From contig JAGYIP010000008.1 of the NCBI GenBank assembly GCA_018402635.1, positions 372,001-436,000 on the forward strand: DNA of 64,000 nucleotides, written 5' to 3'. Source of the DNA: Burkholderiaceae bacterium (GTDB taxonomy: Bacteria; Pseudomonadota; Gammaproteobacteria; Burkholderiales; Burkholderiaceae_A). The translations under genes and the position numbers were made by a program. Position 1 is the stretch's first letter. Every line of letters starts with the position of its first letter. This document shows, piece after piece, positions 27,265 to 37,916 of this stretch. Below the pieces are notes generated by a model. It was given only the letters and a program-made list of their open reading frames with translations. It made no database searches and was not told where the DNA came from.

Positions 27265-28609
27265 GCCTTGGGCTGGGATTGGAGTTTCGACCCGCGGTAG
27301 CGGGAATGCCTCCTGCCTCGGCTGTATTGACGCTATCAAGAAGGCTTAGGCGTTTGCGCAGATCGGCAGAAACCACGAGAAAGCGTTGCAGGTCTTGGCC
27401 TGCAAGGCTTGGCACCTGCGGGTTTTCGCGGGCAATTCGAATGGGGTCAATCGACCGACCTTGCACCCGAAACTCATAGTGAAGGTGCGGGCCTGTGGCC
27501 CAACCGGTGCTGCCAACAAAGCCAATGACTTCGCCCATTCGTACCTCTCGGCCCACCACCATGCCTGGCGCATAGCGCGAGAGGTGGGCGTAGTAGGTGG
27601 AGTAGCGGGCGTTGTGCTGGATTTCAACGGCATTGCCATAGCCGCCGTTCCAGCCCCTGGCAACAATCGTACCTTCTGCCACCGAACGCACAGGCGTTCC
27701 AATGGGAGCGGCATAGTCAACGCCCCGGTGGGCACGTGGATCACCAAACAAGGGATGAAGACGGAAACGTGAAAAGCTTGAGCTAATTCGGGTGTAACGC
27801 AAGGGTGCAGCAAGAAAGCCTCGCTTCACCGATTTACCTTCGGCATCGTAATAATTGCCCTTGCCGCCATTGCTGGAACTGAAAAACAAGGCCTCGTAAG
27901 AGGCCCCCGTGGCCTCAAACCGAACAGCAACGAGGCTGTAGTCGCCAATCTCGCGGCCTGCCACCTTCTTGTTTTCGTAAATAACCCGAACCTTGTCACC
28001 GGGCTGCACCTGGCGACGAAAATCGAGGTCCGACTCAAAAAGGCTGACAACGTCTTCTGTAATAGGGCTTGGAACGCCAGCCTGGTCCATGGCGTTAAAG
28101 AAGGACTTACCCACCATGACCGAGCGATGTTCAGTCACCGTTTCAACTCCCGCCTGGCCGATACGGGTTGCAAACCGACCTTCCCCGGTTCGCTCCACCA
28201 CCCAGGCATCTTGGCCGTTCACAAGCTGAAGCCTTAGAAGGCTGCCGTTAATGTCGGTATGAACCAGGGCTGTCTTGCCCACATTGGTCTTGAGGACTGA
28301 GGCATTGGTCTTGTCTGCCGCAAGGTAGATAAGCGCCTCGGGGTCCTCGACACCCAGCCTCTCAAAGAGGCTGGCAATGGTGTCACTGGCAAGCACCTCG
28401 TCCTCGCGGGCGAGTTCCAGGCCGTGGGTCTCAAGCGCCTTAAGTTGCGATTCTAACGAGGGCGTCTCGAGCAGCTTGACCACAGGCTGGGCCAGCATTT
28501 TTGATTCGGCCTCGCTAATGGTGGAGATGCCAAGACTGGTGATGCTCGCCATTAAAATGCCAAAGGCTGCCGTGCCGTAGATCCAAAAGCGGAGCGTGCT
28601 TGTCTTCAT
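27251..28609 (-). CDS. M23-family peptidoglycan endopeptidase, membrane-anchored
   Basis: About 452 residues from ATG 28609 (MKTSTLRFWIYGTAAFGILM). An N-terminal membrane anchor is followed by a periplasmic region with an OapA/SH3-like part (about 75-250; YENKKVAGREIGDYSLVAVR) and a C-terminal M23 domain: HRGVDYAAPIGTPVRSVAEG (HxxxD) and ATGPHLHYEFRVQGRSIDP (HxH), the lysostaphin-type zinc ligands. It resembles MepM/YebA. The track start at 28648 is rejected because the presumed -10 box lies inside that extension. Divergent from tyrS. Confidence 0.93.
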   Translation of the reverse strand: MKTSTLRFWIYGTAAFGILMASITSLGISTISEAESKMLAQPVVKLLETPSLESQLKALETHGLELAREDEVLASDTIASLFERLGVEDPEALIYLAADKTNASVLKTNVGKTALVHTDINGSLLRLQLVNGQDAWVVERTGEGRFATRIGQAGVETVTEHRSVMVGKSFFNAMDQAGVPSPITEDVVSLFESDLDFRRQVQPGDKVRVIYENKKVAGREIGDYSLVAVRFEATGASYEALFFSSSNGGKGNYYDAEGKSVKRGFLAAPLRYTRISSSFSRFRLHPLFGDPRAHRGVDYAAPIGTPVRSVAEGTIVARGWNGGYGNAVEIQHNARYSTYYAHLSRYAPGMVVGREVRMGEVIGFVGSTGWATGPHLHYEFRVQGRSIDPIRIARENPQVPSLAGQDLQRFLVVSADLRKRLSLLDSVNTAEAGGIPATAGRNSNPSPRLARQ

Positions 28610-28614
28610 AACCG

Positions 28615-28624
28615 TAGAATTGTA
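28615..28624. promoter_or_regulatory. Overlapping divergent -10-like elements for the M23 gene and tyrS
   Basis: Rightward TAGAAT (28615-28620) and leftward TACAAT (28624-28619) overlap. The leftward one ends 9 bases before the M23 ATG at 28609; the rightward one lies 26 bases before the tyrS ATG at 28647. Function is inferred from position and match only. Confidence 0.4.
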
Positions 28625-28646
28625 GTTCCTAAAGCCATTGTCAGCC

Positions 28647-29956
28647 ATGCCCCCTTCCTTATCTCACCCCTCAAACCCGTCTCAGGGCCCAACCACTGCC
28701 GGCACGCAGGCCTGGCCGGATGCCCAGGCTCCAGACAGCCTGCCGGCCGAGGTCGAGCAGGCTATGGCAGTTATTGGCCGAGGCAGTGACGAAATTCTTG
28801 TTGAAAGCGAGCTTCGTGCCAAGCTTTTGCGCGCCCATAGCTCAAAGACCCCCTTCGAGTCAAGCTTGGGCTCGACCCAACAGCCCCCGACCTGCATCTG
28901 GGCCATACCGTTGTGCTCACCAAGCTTCGCCAGCTTCAAGACCTGGGCCACCAGGTGATTTTTCTTGTGGGTGATTTCACGGCGCTCATTGGAGACCCCA
29001 CGGGTCGCAATGCCACACGCCCGCCTCTAACGGCGGAAGAAGTCGCAGTCAACGCCCAGACCTATTTTCATCAGGCAAGCCTTGTCCTTGACCCCAACAA
29101 GACCGAGGTACGCAAGAACTCGCAATGGTGCGAGGCCCTCGGTGCCCAGGGCATGATTCGGCTGGCCGCCCAGGCCACGGTGGCCCGCATGCTCGAGCGC
29201 GACGACTTCACCAAGCGCTACAAGGCCGGTGTCTCCATTGGTGTTCACGAGTTTCTCTATCCCCTTCTGCAGGGCTACGACTCGGTGGTTCTAAAGGCCG
29301 ACCTTGAGCTTGGGGGTACCGATCAGAAGTTCAACCTATTAATGGGTCGCGAGCTTCAAAAAGATGCCGGCCAGAGTCCCCAGTGCATTCTCACCATGCC
29401 CTTGCTCGAAGGGCTCGATGGCGTTGAGAAGATGAGCAAGAGCAAAGGCAACTACGTGGGTATTGCAGAGCCCGCCTCGGAGATGTTTGGCAAGCTTATG
29501 TCGATCTCAGACGATCTCATGTGGCGCTACTTTATTTTGCTTTCGTCTCGCAGCATGGTGCAGATTGAGGCGTTGAAGGCTGAAGCCTTGGCGGGCCGAA
29601 ACCCTCGGGACATTAAGGTTGACCTTGCCATGGAGCTTGTCGAGCGGTTTCACTCCAGGGCGGCTTCCGAAAAGGCCCTCACAGATTTTGAGGCGCGTTT
29701 TAAAAAGGGTGAATCTCCCACCGATCTGCCTTTAATTCTGCTGGGCCATGCTCCCCTTTCCGTAAGTCAGGCTTTAAAGCAGGCAGGTCTTGTAAGCTCG
29801 GGGTCCGAGGCGGTGCGCTCCATTGAGCAGGGTGGGGTTCGACTTAACGGTGAGCGCGTTGCCGATCGCATGCTTGAGCTTTCCGCCGGTCAGTATGTCT
29901 TGCAGGTGGGTAAGCGCAGGTTTGCTCGTATCGATCTTAAGGAGCCTTTGTCATGA
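28647..29956 (+). CDS. tyrS: Tyrosyl-tRNA synthetase (apparent frameshift)
   Basis: Class I synthetase of about 436 residues once one C is added to the C5 run at 28849-28853. Before the break: [20 protein letters not shown]; after repair the frame reads [20 protein letters not shown] with the HIGH-type HLGH, then [28 protein letters not shown], and a C-terminal S4 RNA-binding domain ([19 protein letters not shown]). Start may be ATG 28647 or TTG 28638. Because TyrRS is essential the frameshift is more likely a sequence error than a true mutation. The 3' end overlaps the heme A synthase start by 4 bases. Confidence 0.92.
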
Positions 29957-31071
29957 GTAACCTTTCCATGCCATCTGCTGACGGTTCGGCCGTCGAACTG
30001 CCAGCCAGGTCTGGAGTCAAGCCTCATGAGCGGCGTCGTTTTATTTGGATGGTTCTCATCACTATTACGGCCGTCTACTTTCTTATTCTGGTGGGCGGAA
30101 CGGTAAGGGCCACCGGCGCAGGCATGGGCTGCCCCGACTGGCCTTTGTGCTTTGGCCAGTTCGTGCCGCCCACCCAAGAAAGCCAACTGCCGCCCGACTG
30201 GCGGGTGCGCTATGCCGACCGTGGCTACGACACGGCCGATTTCGACCCGGTTAAAACCTGGACGGAATACCTAAACCGGCTTGTCGGCGCAACCATCGGC
30301 CTGCTGGCAATCCTTACCGTGCTGGCTGCCAGGCCATTTCGCCGCGAGCAGCCTGTGGTCTTTTGGTCAAGCCTGGGGGGGCTTTTGTTTATTGCCTTTA
30401 ACGGCTGGCTTGGCTCCATGGTGGTGGCCTCCAACCTTCGCCCCGTCATGATTTCTGCCCACATGGTGGGCGCCTTTCTGGTTCAAATGTGTTTTATTTA
30501 TGCTGTGGTGCGGGCCGCAGGACCTCAGGCCCTGCTCGCGCAGCGCATAACCTCGCCTCAGGCGGGGCAGACAACACAACAATCCCCAACACTTCGTGAG
30601 CTTCCAAGCTGGTTTCGGTCGCTTGTGCTTGCAACGCTTGCCGCCCTTACCCTGCAGATTTTTCTGGGCATTCAAATTCGAGAAAGCGTTGACCTCATCT
30701 CGCGAATTGCCACCGACCTCACACGCGACCAATGGATTGAGGCCATTCCATGGATTTTTGAGGTCCACCGGTCGTTTTCCTGGGTCCTTCTTGGGCTGTG
30801 CCTCTACCTTATGTTTCGCGTCTATCAAAGCCCTTTTAGGCGAACCCGCGCCGGACTTATGGCCGCACTTCTTGTTGGCTTTACGGCCTTTGAAATGGCC
30901 CTGGGTGGAGCTCTTAACCACCTAGGCTTCCCACTTATTGCGCAGCCCGTGCATCTTCTAACGGCCCACCTAATGTTCGGGCTGTTATGGTTTCTCTATG
31001 CCGTCGTCAGCCCTTCCTTTTCGAAGGCGCAATCCAAAAATTCAAAAACCATGGACCTTCAGCATGTTTAA
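29953..31071 (+). CDS. Heme A synthase (COX15/CtaA family)
   Basis: A 372-residue polytopic membrane protein with eight likely helices. It hydroxylates the heme O methyl group to make heme A for cytochrome aa3 oxidases. Family motifs: [20 protein letters not shown] (extracytoplasmic Cys pair region CPDWPLC), [13 protein letters not shown] with the heme-ligand histidine region, and later [12 protein letters not shown] and [16 protein letters not shown]. An AAGGAG site 8 bases before the ATG lies inside the tyrS 3' end. The 3' end overlaps glyA by 8 bases. Other cytochrome oxidase genes are not here. Confidence 0.92.
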   Translation: MSNLSMPSADGSAVELPARSGVKPHERRRFIWMVLITITAVYFLILVGGTVRATGAGMGCPDWPLCFGQFVPPTQESQLPPDWRVRYADRGYDTADFDPVKTWTEYLNRLVGATIGLLAILTVLAARPFRREQPVVFWSSLGGLLFIAFNGWLGSMVVASNLRPVMISAHMVGAFLVQMCFIYAVVRAAGPQALLAQRITSPQAGQTTQQSPTLRELPSWFRSLVLATLAALTLQIFLGIQIRESVDLISRIATDLTRDQWIEAIPWIFEVHRSFSWVLLGLCLYLMFRVYQSPFRRTRAGLMAALLVGFTAFEMALGGALNHLGFPLIAQPVHLLTAHLMFGLLWFLYAVVSPSFSKAQSKNSKTMDLQHV

Positions 31072-32308
31072 TCGCAGTCAGACCTTTGTACAAACCGACC
31101 CCGAAGTCGCCCAGGCCGTTGCGGCCGAAAACACCCGGCAGGAAGATCACATCGAGCTCATTGCCTCCGAGAACTATGCAAGCCCGGCGGTTCTTGCCGC
31201 CCAGGGTTCTCAGCTTACAAACAAGTACGCCGAGGGCTACCCCGGTCGTCGCTACTATGGCGGCTGCGAGCATGTGGATGTGGTTGAACAACTGGCCATC
31301 GACCGCTTAAAGAAGCTCTACGGGGCCGAGGCCGCAAACGTTCAGCCTCACTCTGGCGCGCAGGCCAACACCGCGGTCTTTCTTGCCTTCTTAAAGCCGG
31401 GCGACACCATCATGGGCCTGTCGCTTGCCGAAGGCGGACACCTTACCCATGGCATGCCTCTGAACCTCTCGGGCAAGTGGTTTCATGTTGTGCCCTACGG
31501 CCTCAATGCCAAAGAGGAAATCGACTACGACCGCATGGAAGCCTTGGCCCGTGAGCACAGGCCGAAGCTTCTTATTGCAGGCGCCTCGGCCTATTCTTTA
31601 AAGACCGACTGGGAGCGGTTTGCCAGAGTAGCCAAAGACATTGGCGCGCTTTTTCTGGTGGACATGGCCCACTACTCGGGCCTTATTGCTGCGGGGCTCT
31701 ACCCCAACCCCGTGCCCCATGCCGATGTTATTACCTCCACCACCCACAAGAGCCTTCGTGGCCCTCGCGGTGGAATTATTCTTATGAAGTCCGAGCACGA
31801 AAAGGCCATTAACAGTGCGGTCTTCCCGGGCATTCAGGGCGGCCCCCTGATGCATGTCATTGCCGCAAAGGCCGTTGCCTTTCAAGAAGCCCTGCAGCCA
31901 AGCTTTAAGGTCTACGCCCAGGGCATTCTCGATAACGCCCAGGCGCTTGCCAAGGGTCTTGTCGAGCGTGGCCTGCGTATTGTCTCGGGCCGAACAGAAA
32001 GCCATGTCATGCTCGTTGACCTAAGGGCGAAAAACATCACGGGCAAGGCGGCCGAGGCTGCCCTTGGCCGAGCCCACATCACGGTGAATAAAAATGCCAT
32101 ACCGAACGATCCCGAAAAGCCAATGGTTACAAGCGGCATTCGACTCGGAACCCCTGCCTGCACGACCCGTGGTTTTGGCCCCCAAGAAATGACTCGGGTC
32201 GCCAACCTTATTGCTGACACCCTCGAGGCGCCCGAAGACGAGTCTGTGGCCGCTCGGGTTCGCAACGAGGTGCATCAACTCACTCAACAGTTTCCCGTCT
32301 ATCGCTAA
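31064..32308 (+). CDS. glyA: Serine hydroxymethyltransferase
   Basis: A 414-residue PLP enzyme interconverting serine and glycine with tetrahydrofolate. It starts at ATG 31064 ([19 protein letters not shown]). Motifs: [77 protein letters not shown] and the PLP lysine in [14 protein letters not shown]. It overlaps the heme A synthase gene by 8 bases and is followed 3 bases later by nrdR, a common glyA-nrdR-rib order in proteobacteria. Confidence 0.97.
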   Translation: MFNRSQTFVQTDPEVAQAVAAENTRQEDHIELIASENYASPAVLAAQGSQLTNKYAEGYPGRRYYGGCEHVDVVEQLAIDRLKKLYGAEAANVQPHSGAQANTAVFLAFLKPGDTIMGLSLAEGGHLTHGMPLNLSGKWFHVVPYGLNAKEEIDYDRMEALAREHRPKLLIAGASAYSLKTDWERFARVAKDIGALFLVDMAHYSGLIAAGLYPNPVPHADVITSTTHKSLRGPRGGIILMKSEHEKAINSAVFPGIQGGPLMHVIAAKAVAFQEALQPSFKVYAQGILDNAQALAKGLVERGLRIVSGRTESHVMLVDLRAKNITGKAAEAALGRAHITVNKNAIPNDPEKPMVTSGIRLGTPACTTRGFGPQEMTRVANLIADTLEAPEDESVAARVRNEVHQLTQQFPVYR

Positions 32309-32311
32309 GCC

Positions 32312-32887
32312 ATGCGCTGTCCCGCCTGCGGCTCGCCTGACACCCAGGTCACCGACACCCGTTTGTTTGACGATGGGCTTGAGATTCGCAGGCGACGGCG
32401 CTGCCTGGCCTGTGAGCGTCGGTTCAAGACGCTTGAGAAAATCGAGCTCTCGCTGCCTTCGGTTGTCAAGAAGGACGGCTCGCGTTGCGATTTCGATTCC
32501 GCAAAGCTGCGCGCAAGCATGGCCCTTGCCCTGCGCAAAAGGCCTGTGGCCTACGACATTGTTGAGCAGGCGGTGCGTTTAATTGAGGAGCAGCTTGCGG
32601 CCAGTGGCGAGCGCGAGGTAACAAGCCAGTTTCTTGGTGAGCTTGTCATGAAGGCTCTTAGGCGGCTCGACAAGGTGGCCTACGTCAGGTTTGCCTCGGT
32701 CTACCGAAGCTTCGAGGACGTCTCTGAGTTCCAGGCCATTCTTGCCGAGGTTGGCCCGCGCGTGCGGCGGCCGGCCGGCAGCCTGCGCACCAAGGCCTCT
32801 TCTGCGCCAAGCCCAAGCTCTGCCCCTGCGGGCAAGGCAAAGGCAGCCCAGGCAACCCCATCGAAGCGAATTCGCCGTGTTCAGTGA
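32312..32887 (+). CDS. nrdR: Transcriptional repressor NrdR
   Basis: A 191-residue regulator of ribonucleotide reductase genes. The N-terminal zinc ribbon is [17 protein letters not shown] with the second pair in [14 protein letters not shown], followed by an ATP-cone ([20 protein letters not shown] to [20 protein letters not shown]). About 35 residues of Ala/Ser/Pro/Lys-rich tail follow the ATP-cone, which the usual 150-residue protein lacks. The 3' end overlaps ribD by 11 bases if ribD starts at GTG 32877. Confidence 0.96.
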   Translation: MRCPACGSPDTQVTDTRLFDDGLEIRRRRRCLACERRFKTLEKIELSLPSVVKKDGSRCDFDSAKLRASMALALRKRPVAYDIVEQAVRLIEEQLAASGEREVTSQFLGELVMKALRRLDKVAYVRFASVYRSFEDVSEFQAILAEVGPRVRRPAGSLRTKASSAPSPSSAPAGKAKAAQATPSKRIRRVQ

Positions 32888-34007
32888 GACCGACGTCGAC
32901 TTCATGCAAAAGGCCATCAGCCTTGCCGAGCATGGGCTCTTTACAACCACCCCCAACCCCCGCGTGGGCTGCCTTATGGTTCGTGATGGCAAGGTGGTGG
33001 GGCAGGGCTGGCATGAACGCGCGGGTGAGGCCCATGCCGAGGTGGTTGCTCTACGACAGGCTGGCAGCCGGGCGCGTGGGGCGACCGCCTTCATCACTCT
33101 TGAGCCCTGCAACCATATTGGAAAAACGGGCCCCTGCGCAGAGGCTCTTATTCAGGCAGGCGTGCGTGCCGTGGTTGCGGCCATGGAAGATCCCAACCCC
33201 ATCGTTGCAGGCAAGGGCCTTGCCCGACTCCGAGAGGCGGGCCTTGATGTTCGTTGTGGCCTTTTGGCCGAGAAGGCGGCTGCCTTAAACCCCGGCTTTA
33301 TTCTTCGCATGACAAAAGGCAGGCCCTGGGTGCGGGCAAAAATGGCCTGTTCCATGGATGGTCGTGTTGCCCTTGCCAACGGGGTAAGCCAGTGGATTAC
33401 CTCCCCCGAGGCGCGGGCGGACGGGCATGCCTTTCGCGCCCGCTCCTGCCTTGTTGTCACTGGCGTGGGCACGGTTCTGCAGGACGATCCCCTTTTGAAT
33501 GTGCGTTACGTGGACACCCCTCGGCAGCCTCATCGACTGGTGGTCGACCCAAGGCTCATGGCCGACCCCGATGCCCGATTCTTTCGTGAGCCCAAGGCCA
33601 TGGTGGCGACCACCGCCGATCTTGATAATCCCATCCACCGAGAAGGCATCGATCGGCTTGCGGCAAGAGGCGTTGAACTTATTTCAGTGGCCTCGCAGTC
33701 CGGCAGACCCGGTGAACGCCTTGCCCTGCACGATTTGTTAAGGCAGCTTGCCGACCGTGGCATGAACGAGATTCATCTTGAGGCGGGTCCTGCCCTGGTG
33801 GGTGGCTTTTGGTCTGAAGGGGTCATCGACGAATGGCTGGTCTACATGGCCCCGGTTTTTCTGGGGCAGGGCATGCCACCTGTGAGCGGGATGCCCGAGC
33901 TTGGCTCAGTGGAGGCTGCGCCTCGATGGCGCCTTATTGGCCAAGACCTAGTGGGCGACGGGCTGCGTATTCGGCTTGTTAAGCCCCATCCGGTGGCGCC
34001 CCAATAA
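32877..34007 (+). CDS. ribD: Riboflavin biosynthesis deaminase/reductase RibD
   Basis: A bifunctional enzyme of about 376 residues acting on the second and third steps of riboflavin synthesis. The deaminase domain has [30 protein letters not shown] (HAE) and [19 protein letters not shown] (PCxxxGxxxxC); the reductase domain has [31 protein letters not shown] and a C-terminal [15 protein letters not shown]. The start may be GTG 32877 or ATG 32904; the track's start at 32691 reads back into nrdR. First gene of the rib run. Confidence 0.95.
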   Translation: MFSETDVDFMQKAISLAEHGLFTTTPNPRVGCLMVRDGKVVGQGWHERAGEAHAEVVALRQAGSRARGATAFITLEPCNHIGKTGPCAEALIQAGVRAVVAAMEDPNPIVAGKGLARLREAGLDVRCGLLAEKAAALNPGFILRMTKGRPWVRAKMACSMDGRVALANGVSQWITSPEARADGHAFRARSCLVVTGVGTVLQDDPLLNVRYVDTPRQPHRLVVDPRLMADPDARFFREPKAMVATTADLDNPIHREGIDRLAARGVELISVASQSGRPGERLALHDLLRQLADRGMNEIHLEAGPALVGGFWSEGVIDEWLVYMAPVFLGQGMPPVSGMPELGSVEAAPRWRLIGQDLVGDGLRIRLVKPHPVAPQ

Positions 34008-34012
34008 CTCAT

Positions 34013-34018
34013 TACACT
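34013..34018 (+). promoter_or_regulatory. -10-like TACACT just before ribE
   Basis: TACACT in the 19-base ribD-ribE gap ends 8 bases before the ATG at 34027, without Shine-Dalgarno. It could be an internal promoter giving a nearly leaderless ribE transcript. No FMN riboswitch was recognised in this region. Confidence 0.35.
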
Positions 34019-34026
34019 CTAGGGCT

Positions 34027-34758
34027 ATGTTTACTGGGATTGTTCAGGCCATTGGGCGCATTGAAGGGGTTATGTCTCAGTCCCGGGTCTTGTCGCAGCA
34101 GGCCAGTCCATACTCCGATGCGCAGGGCCTTCGTGTTCATCTTCTCTGGGGCGATCTTGATTCAAGCGACATTGCCGAAGGCGATTCCATTTCGGTCAAC
34201 GGTGCCTGCATGACGGTTCTATCACCCACCGACCAGGGCTGCTTTTTTGACATCTCACGGGAGAGCCTTAACCGCACCGTGGGTCTTGATCAGCCCGGCC
34301 CCGTGCATCTTGAGAAGGCGCTCCGTGCCAACGACCGCCTCGGTGGGCACATTGTCTCAGGCCATGTCGATGGCACAGCGCGTGTCACTGGACTGCGTTC
34401 GCGCGACGAATCAAACGAGCTGCTGCTTGAGGTTCCCCCAAGCCTTGCCATGTTTATTACTGAAAAAGGCTCAGTCTCGGTCCATGGTGTGAGCCTTACG
34501 GTTAACGCGGTGACAGACCGCGATGGGCAGACCGAAATGAGCATCAACCTTATTCCGCATACATGGAAGAAGACCCTGTTTTCTCAGCTTGGGGTTGGCG
34601 ATCGGCTTAACCTTGAGGTGGACCCCATCGCACGGCAGGTGGCTCGTGTGCTTGAGTCCATGGTTGCCGGTGGGCGTTGGCCGATGGCGCTCGGCCAAGC
34701 CGCGGGCCCTGCCGCAGCCCTTGGTTCCGACATGTCTGCACAAGGCCCTCGAGCATGA
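34027..34758 (+). CDS. ribE: Riboflavin synthase alpha subunit
   Basis: About 243 residues with two tandem lumazine-binding barrels. It dismutates 6,7-dimethyl-8-ribityllumazine to riboflavin. Motifs: MFTGIVQAIGRIEG at the N-terminus, EGDSISVNGACMTVLSP in barrel 1, RLGGHIVSGHVDGTARVTGL joining the barrels, and KGSVSVHGVSLTVNAV in barrel 2. The C-terminal 35 residues are Ala/Gly-rich and longer than the 200-220 typical. The stop overlaps the ribBA start (ATGA). Confidence 0.95.
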   Translation: MFTGIVQAIGRIEGVMSQSRVLSQQASPYSDAQGLRVHLLWGDLDSSDIAEGDSISVNGACMTVLSPTDQGCFFDISRESLNRTVGLDQPGPVHLEKALRANDRLGGHIVSGHVDGTARVTGLRSRDESNELLLEVPPSLAMFITEKGSVSVHGVSLTVNAVTDRDGQTEMSINLIPHTWKKTLFSQLGVGDRLNLEVDPIARQVARVLESMVAGGRWPMALGQAAGPAAALGSDMSAQGPRA

Positions 34759-35888
34759 CCGAGCACGATCTTCTAGAAATGGCCTCTTCCGAGCAGCTTA
34801 TTGAGGCCATTGGTCAGGGCAAGATGGTTGTTCTTGTTGATGACGAAGACCGCGAGAACGAGGGCGACCTGGTGATGGCCGCCGATGCCGTGACACCGCA
34901 GGCCATCAACTTTATGGCGCGCTACGGCCGAGGGTTGATTTGCCTTACCCTCACCCAAGACCGTTGCCGTCAGCTGAATCTGCCGCTGATGGTGAACCAG
35001 AACAGGTCCTCGCACGGCACAGCCTTTACGCTTTCCATTGAGGCAGCCATAGGCGTGACCACGGGCATTAGTGCGGCCGACCGAGCGCGCACCATCCAGG
35101 CGGCCGTTGCCCCCGATGCCCGACCCGACGATCTGGTTCAGCCAGGCCATATTTTCCCCCTTATGGCCCAGGCCGGGGGCGTGCTGACTCGCGCTGGCCA
35201 TACCGAGGCGGGCTGCGACCTGGCGGCACTGGCGGGCCGCAGTCCGTCGGCCGTCATCTGTGAAATTCTGAACGACGACGGCTCCATGGCACGACTGCCC
35301 GACCTGGTTCAGTTTGCAAAAACCCATCAGCTCATGCTGGGCTCCATTGCCAACCTCATTGAGCACCGCAGTTCCCACGAGAGCCTTGTGGAAGAAATTG
35401 CCGACCGTGCCATTACGCTTCAGGGCAAGCCCTGGCGACTGGTGGCCTTTACCGATAAGGCCAGTGGTCAGCCCCATATGGCCCTTATTTTTGGAAAGCC
35501 CGAACCAAACCACGAGACCCTGGCGCGGGTCCATGAACCGGCCAGTCTGCTTGACTGGATTGATAGCAAAAACCCAAATCACAGCTGGCCCATTCCTGCA
35601 GCGCTTGCGGCCATTGAGTCGGCAGGCTGCGGCGTTCTTGTTCTGCTGAACACGGCACCTTCGGTCCAGACCGTTCTTGCCCAGATGCATGGCCAGTCCA
35701 TCTCGGCGGTGCCACCCTCGCCGGTCTCAAGTCAGTCCCTTCGAAGCTACGGCCTTGGTGCGGCCATACTTCGTCATGTTGGGGTTGGAAAAATGCGCCT
35801 GCTTGCCCGACCCCGTAAGATGCCAAGCATGGCAGGCTTCGGCCTCGAGGTAACGGGCTACCAGCCCGAGGCGGGCCTCAACGACTAA
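34755..35888 (+). CDS. ribB: 3,4-dihydroxy-2-butanone 4-phosphate synthase with degenerate RibA-like domain
   Basis: About 377 residues. The N-terminal 205 residues are a complete Rib[21 protein letters not shown] (acidic loop), [17 protein letters not shown] and [13 protein letters not shown]. The C-terminal half has the RibA fold context ([39 protein letters not shown]) but lacks the CxxxxxxxxxxCxC zinc ligands expected in GTP cyclohydrolase II, so that half is probably inactive, as in the RibBX type of some proteobacteria. It would need a separate RibA elsewhere. Translationally coupled to ribE. Confidence 0.93.
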   Translation: MTEHDLLEMASSEQLIEAIGQGKMVVLVDDEDRENEGDLVMAADAVTPQAINFMARYGRGLICLTLTQDRCRQLNLPLMVNQNRSSHGTAFTLSIEAAIGVTTGISAADRARTIQAAVAPDARPDDLVQPGHIFPLMAQAGGVLTRAGHTEAGCDLAALAGRSPSAVICEILNDDGSMARLPDLVQFAKTHQLMLGSIANLIEHRSSHESLVEEIADRAITLQGKPWRLVAFTDKASGQPHMALIFGKPEPNHETLARVHEPASLLDWIDSKNPNHSWPIPAALAAIESAGCGVLVLLNTAPSVQTVLAQMHGQSISAVPPSPVSSQSLRSYGLGAAILRHVGVGKMRLLARPRKMPSMAGFGLEVTGYQPEAGLND

Positions 35889-35934
35889 TCGCGCATGCCT
35901 TTTCTCACTCTGCTTAACTTGAAAGACCTGCACT

Positions 35935-36429
35935 ATGACAAGCGCCTATCGTATTGATCCCGAGCTCAATGGCGAAGGGCTGCGCATCGGGCTTGTCGTG
36001 GCTCGGTTCAATCCCTCCATTACCAAGACGCTCGAGACATCGTGCCTTCGCGGGCTTAACGAGGCGGGTGTTGCAGGCACTGACATCACCGTGGTCTCGG
36101 TTCCGGGAGCCCTTGAGATTCCCTTGGCCTTGGCTCAGCTTGCCGAGACGGGGCAGTTCGACGGGCTGGTTGCACTCGGTGCTGTCATTCGCGGAGAGAC
36201 CTACCACTTTGAGCTTGTGAGTGATCAGTCGGCAGCCGGTATTCAAAGGGTCTCGCTCGACTTTCGTATTCCCATTGCCAATGGGGTTCTTACCACCAAC
36301 ACCGACGAGCAGGCCGAGGAACGCGCTGACATCAAAGGCCACGAGGCAGGCCTTGTTGCCGTTGAAATGGCCAACCTCATGCTTGCCATCGATGACGAGG
36401 TTGCTGCGGACGACGACGATGCGGCCTGA
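35935..36429 (+). CDS. ribH: 6,7-dimethyl-8-ribityllumazine synthase
   Basis: A 164-residue lumazine synthase that makes the RibE substrate from the RibB product. Motifs: [55 protein letters not shown] (with the catalytic His region) and [16 protein letters not shown]. The end is acidic ([10 protein letters not shown]). It lies 46 bases after the ribB gene and overlaps nusB by 11 bases. Confidence 0.97.
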   Translation: MTSAYRIDPELNGEGLRIGLVVARFNPSITKTLETSCLRGLNEAGVAGTDITVVSVPGALEIPLALAQLAETGQFDGLVALGAVIRGETYHFELVSDQSAAGIQRVSLDFRIPIANGVLTTNTDEQAEERADIKGHEAGLVAVEMANLMLAIDDEVAADDDDAA

Positions 36430-36853
36430 CTCACGCAGTCGAAGTGCCCGCCGTCTCTCAAGGCTTTTATCGGTTCAGGCGCTCTACCAGTGGCTCCTAG
36501 CCCAGCAGCCGCTTGACGAAATTGAGGCCTTCGTTGTCACCGAGTCTGAAGAAGGCAAGGGGGCGGACATGGAGTACTTCAAGGACTGCTTTTTTGGTGC
36601 GGTAAGCCATGTTGAGTCCTTGCGCGAGTCCATAACAAAGGTCATGGACCGACCGCTTGTCGAGCTGTCGCCCGTTGAGCATGCCATTTTGCTGCTTAGC
36701 GTCTACGAGCTCTGCCATCACCCTGAGGTGCCCTACCGGGTTGTTATTAACGAGGCCATTGAGCTTGCCAAATCGCTTGGGGGCAATGAAGGCCATCGCT
36801 ACATCAACGGCGTTCTCGATCGACTCGCACCCGAGCTTAGGCCTCATGGATGA
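36419..36853 (+). CDS. nusB: Transcription antitermination factor NusB
   Basis: A 144-residue all-helical RNA-binding protein that joins NusE/S10 at boxA in rRNA antitermination. Motifs: [20 protein letters not shown], then [20 protein letters not shown] and the C-terminal [19 protein letters not shown] and [16 protein letters not shown]. The ATG at 36419 fits the family; the track's start at 36221 reads through ribH in another frame. ribH-nusB-thiL is a common order. Confidence 0.96.
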   Translation: MRPDSRSRSARRLSRLLSVQALYQWLLAQQPLDEIEAFVVTESEEGKGADMEYFKDCFFGAVSHVESLRESITKVMDRPLVELSPVEHAILLLSVYELCHHPEVPYRVVINEAIELAKSLGGNEGHRYINGVLDRLAPELRPHG

Positions 36854-37916
36854 ATTCGGTCTTATACAAGTCTATTTCGCAGGCGCGCCTGCGGCCCAGC
36901 AGGGCTGTGGCCTAGACCATAGGCAGGCGCTTGGTATTGGGGATGATGCCGCGGTGCTTGCCCCAATACCGCAGGGCCAGCAGCTTGTCGTGACCACCGA
37001 CTCCTTGGTTGAGAACCGGCACTACCTCGCTGATGTCGATCCAACGGCCCTTGGCCATAAGGCTTTAGCTGTCAGTCTTTCCGACCTTGCCGCTATGGGC
37101 GCAAAGCCCTGGGCCTTCACACTTAATCTCCACCTGCGCGGCATTCGCAAGCCTTGGCTTGAGGCCTTTTCCAAAGGCCTCAATGCACTTGCCCTTGAGC
37201 ATGGCATGAGCCTTGTGGGGGGTGACACGGTGAGTGTTCAGGCCGAAGAGGCCGTGGTGGTAACTGCCATGGGCCTTGTGCCCCTGGGGCAGGCGCTTTT
37301 GCGCGATGGTCTGCAGCCCGGTGATGAACTCTGGGTATCGGGAAGCCTTGGGGATGGGGTGTATGCCCTCAAGCACAAGCCCCGCGCGAAGAAGCTTCTC
37401 TGGCCGCAGCCCAGACTGGCTCTGGGCCAAGCGCTTCGTGAACAGCAGCTTGCCCATGCGGCTATTGATATTTCCGATGGGCTTGCAAGCGAGCTTGGGC
37501 ATCTGCTTGAGCGCTCTCAGGCTCGGGCCCGGGGCACCGGGCTGACAGCCCATGTCCATCTTCAATCCCTTAGCCAGTGCCTAGGCCCAGAACTGCAGGC
37601 GGCCGTCAACCGAAACGAGCTCGACCTTCAGCAGGCCTGCCTTTTGGCGGCGCGCAGCGGTGATGAATACGAACTTCTTTTTGCCGCGCCCCTTGCCGCA
37701 AGGCCCGCCATTGAGGCTCTTGCCTTGCAACTCGATCTTAGGCTCACCCCAATTGGCAGAGTGGACCTTACGAACGCCTGCCCGACGGGTCAGCCCGCGT
37801 CCAACGACATGGCCCAGAGTCGATGGTATGGGCTCGATGGCCACCCCCTTTCTTTGAGCCAGGATGCGCTTGCGGGGTTTAATCACTTTCAACCGCCAGC
37901 TGGCCAAGAGACCTAA
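36846..37916 (+). CDS. thiL: Thiamine-monophosphate kinase
   Basis: About 356 residues from ATG 36846 ([14 protein letters not shown]). It phosphorylates TMP to thiamine diphosphate and belongs to the PurM/ThiL fold. Motifs: ALGIGDDAAVLAPIPQGQQL, VVTTDSLVENRHYLADVDP, GHKALAVSLSDLAAMGAKPW, SLVGGDTVSV, AIDISDGLASELGHLLERS and SGDEYELLFAAP. It overlaps nusB by 8 bases and pgpA by 1 (TAATG). The C-terminal end is a little longer than the usual 320-330. Confidence 0.96.
   Translation: MDEFGLIQVYFAGAPAAQQGCGLDHRQALGIGDDAAVLAPIPQGQQLVVTTDSLVENRHYLADVDPTALGHKALAVSLSDLAAMGAKPWAFTLNLHLRGIRKPWLEAFSKGLNALALEHGMSLVGGDTVSVQAEEAVVVTAMGLVPLGQALLRDGLQPGDELWVSGSLGDGVYALKHKPRAKKLLWPQPRLALGQALREQQLAHAAIDISDGLASELGHLLERSQARARGTGLTAHVHLQSLSQCLGPELQAAVNRNELDLQQACLLAARSGDEYELLFAAPLAARPAIEALALQLDLRLTPIGRVDLTNACPTGQPASNDMAQSRWYGLDGHPLSLSQDALAGFNHFQPPAGQET

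Noticed and set aside
33940-34030. FMN riboswitch before ribE
   Set aside because: The ribD-ribE gap is only 19 bases, too short for an RFN element, and none of its conserved segments is seen here or before ribD.
34773-35690. 305-codon ORF antisense to the ribB gene
   Set aside because: A shadow of ribB with no family motif; the + strand gene is complete and in a conserved operon.
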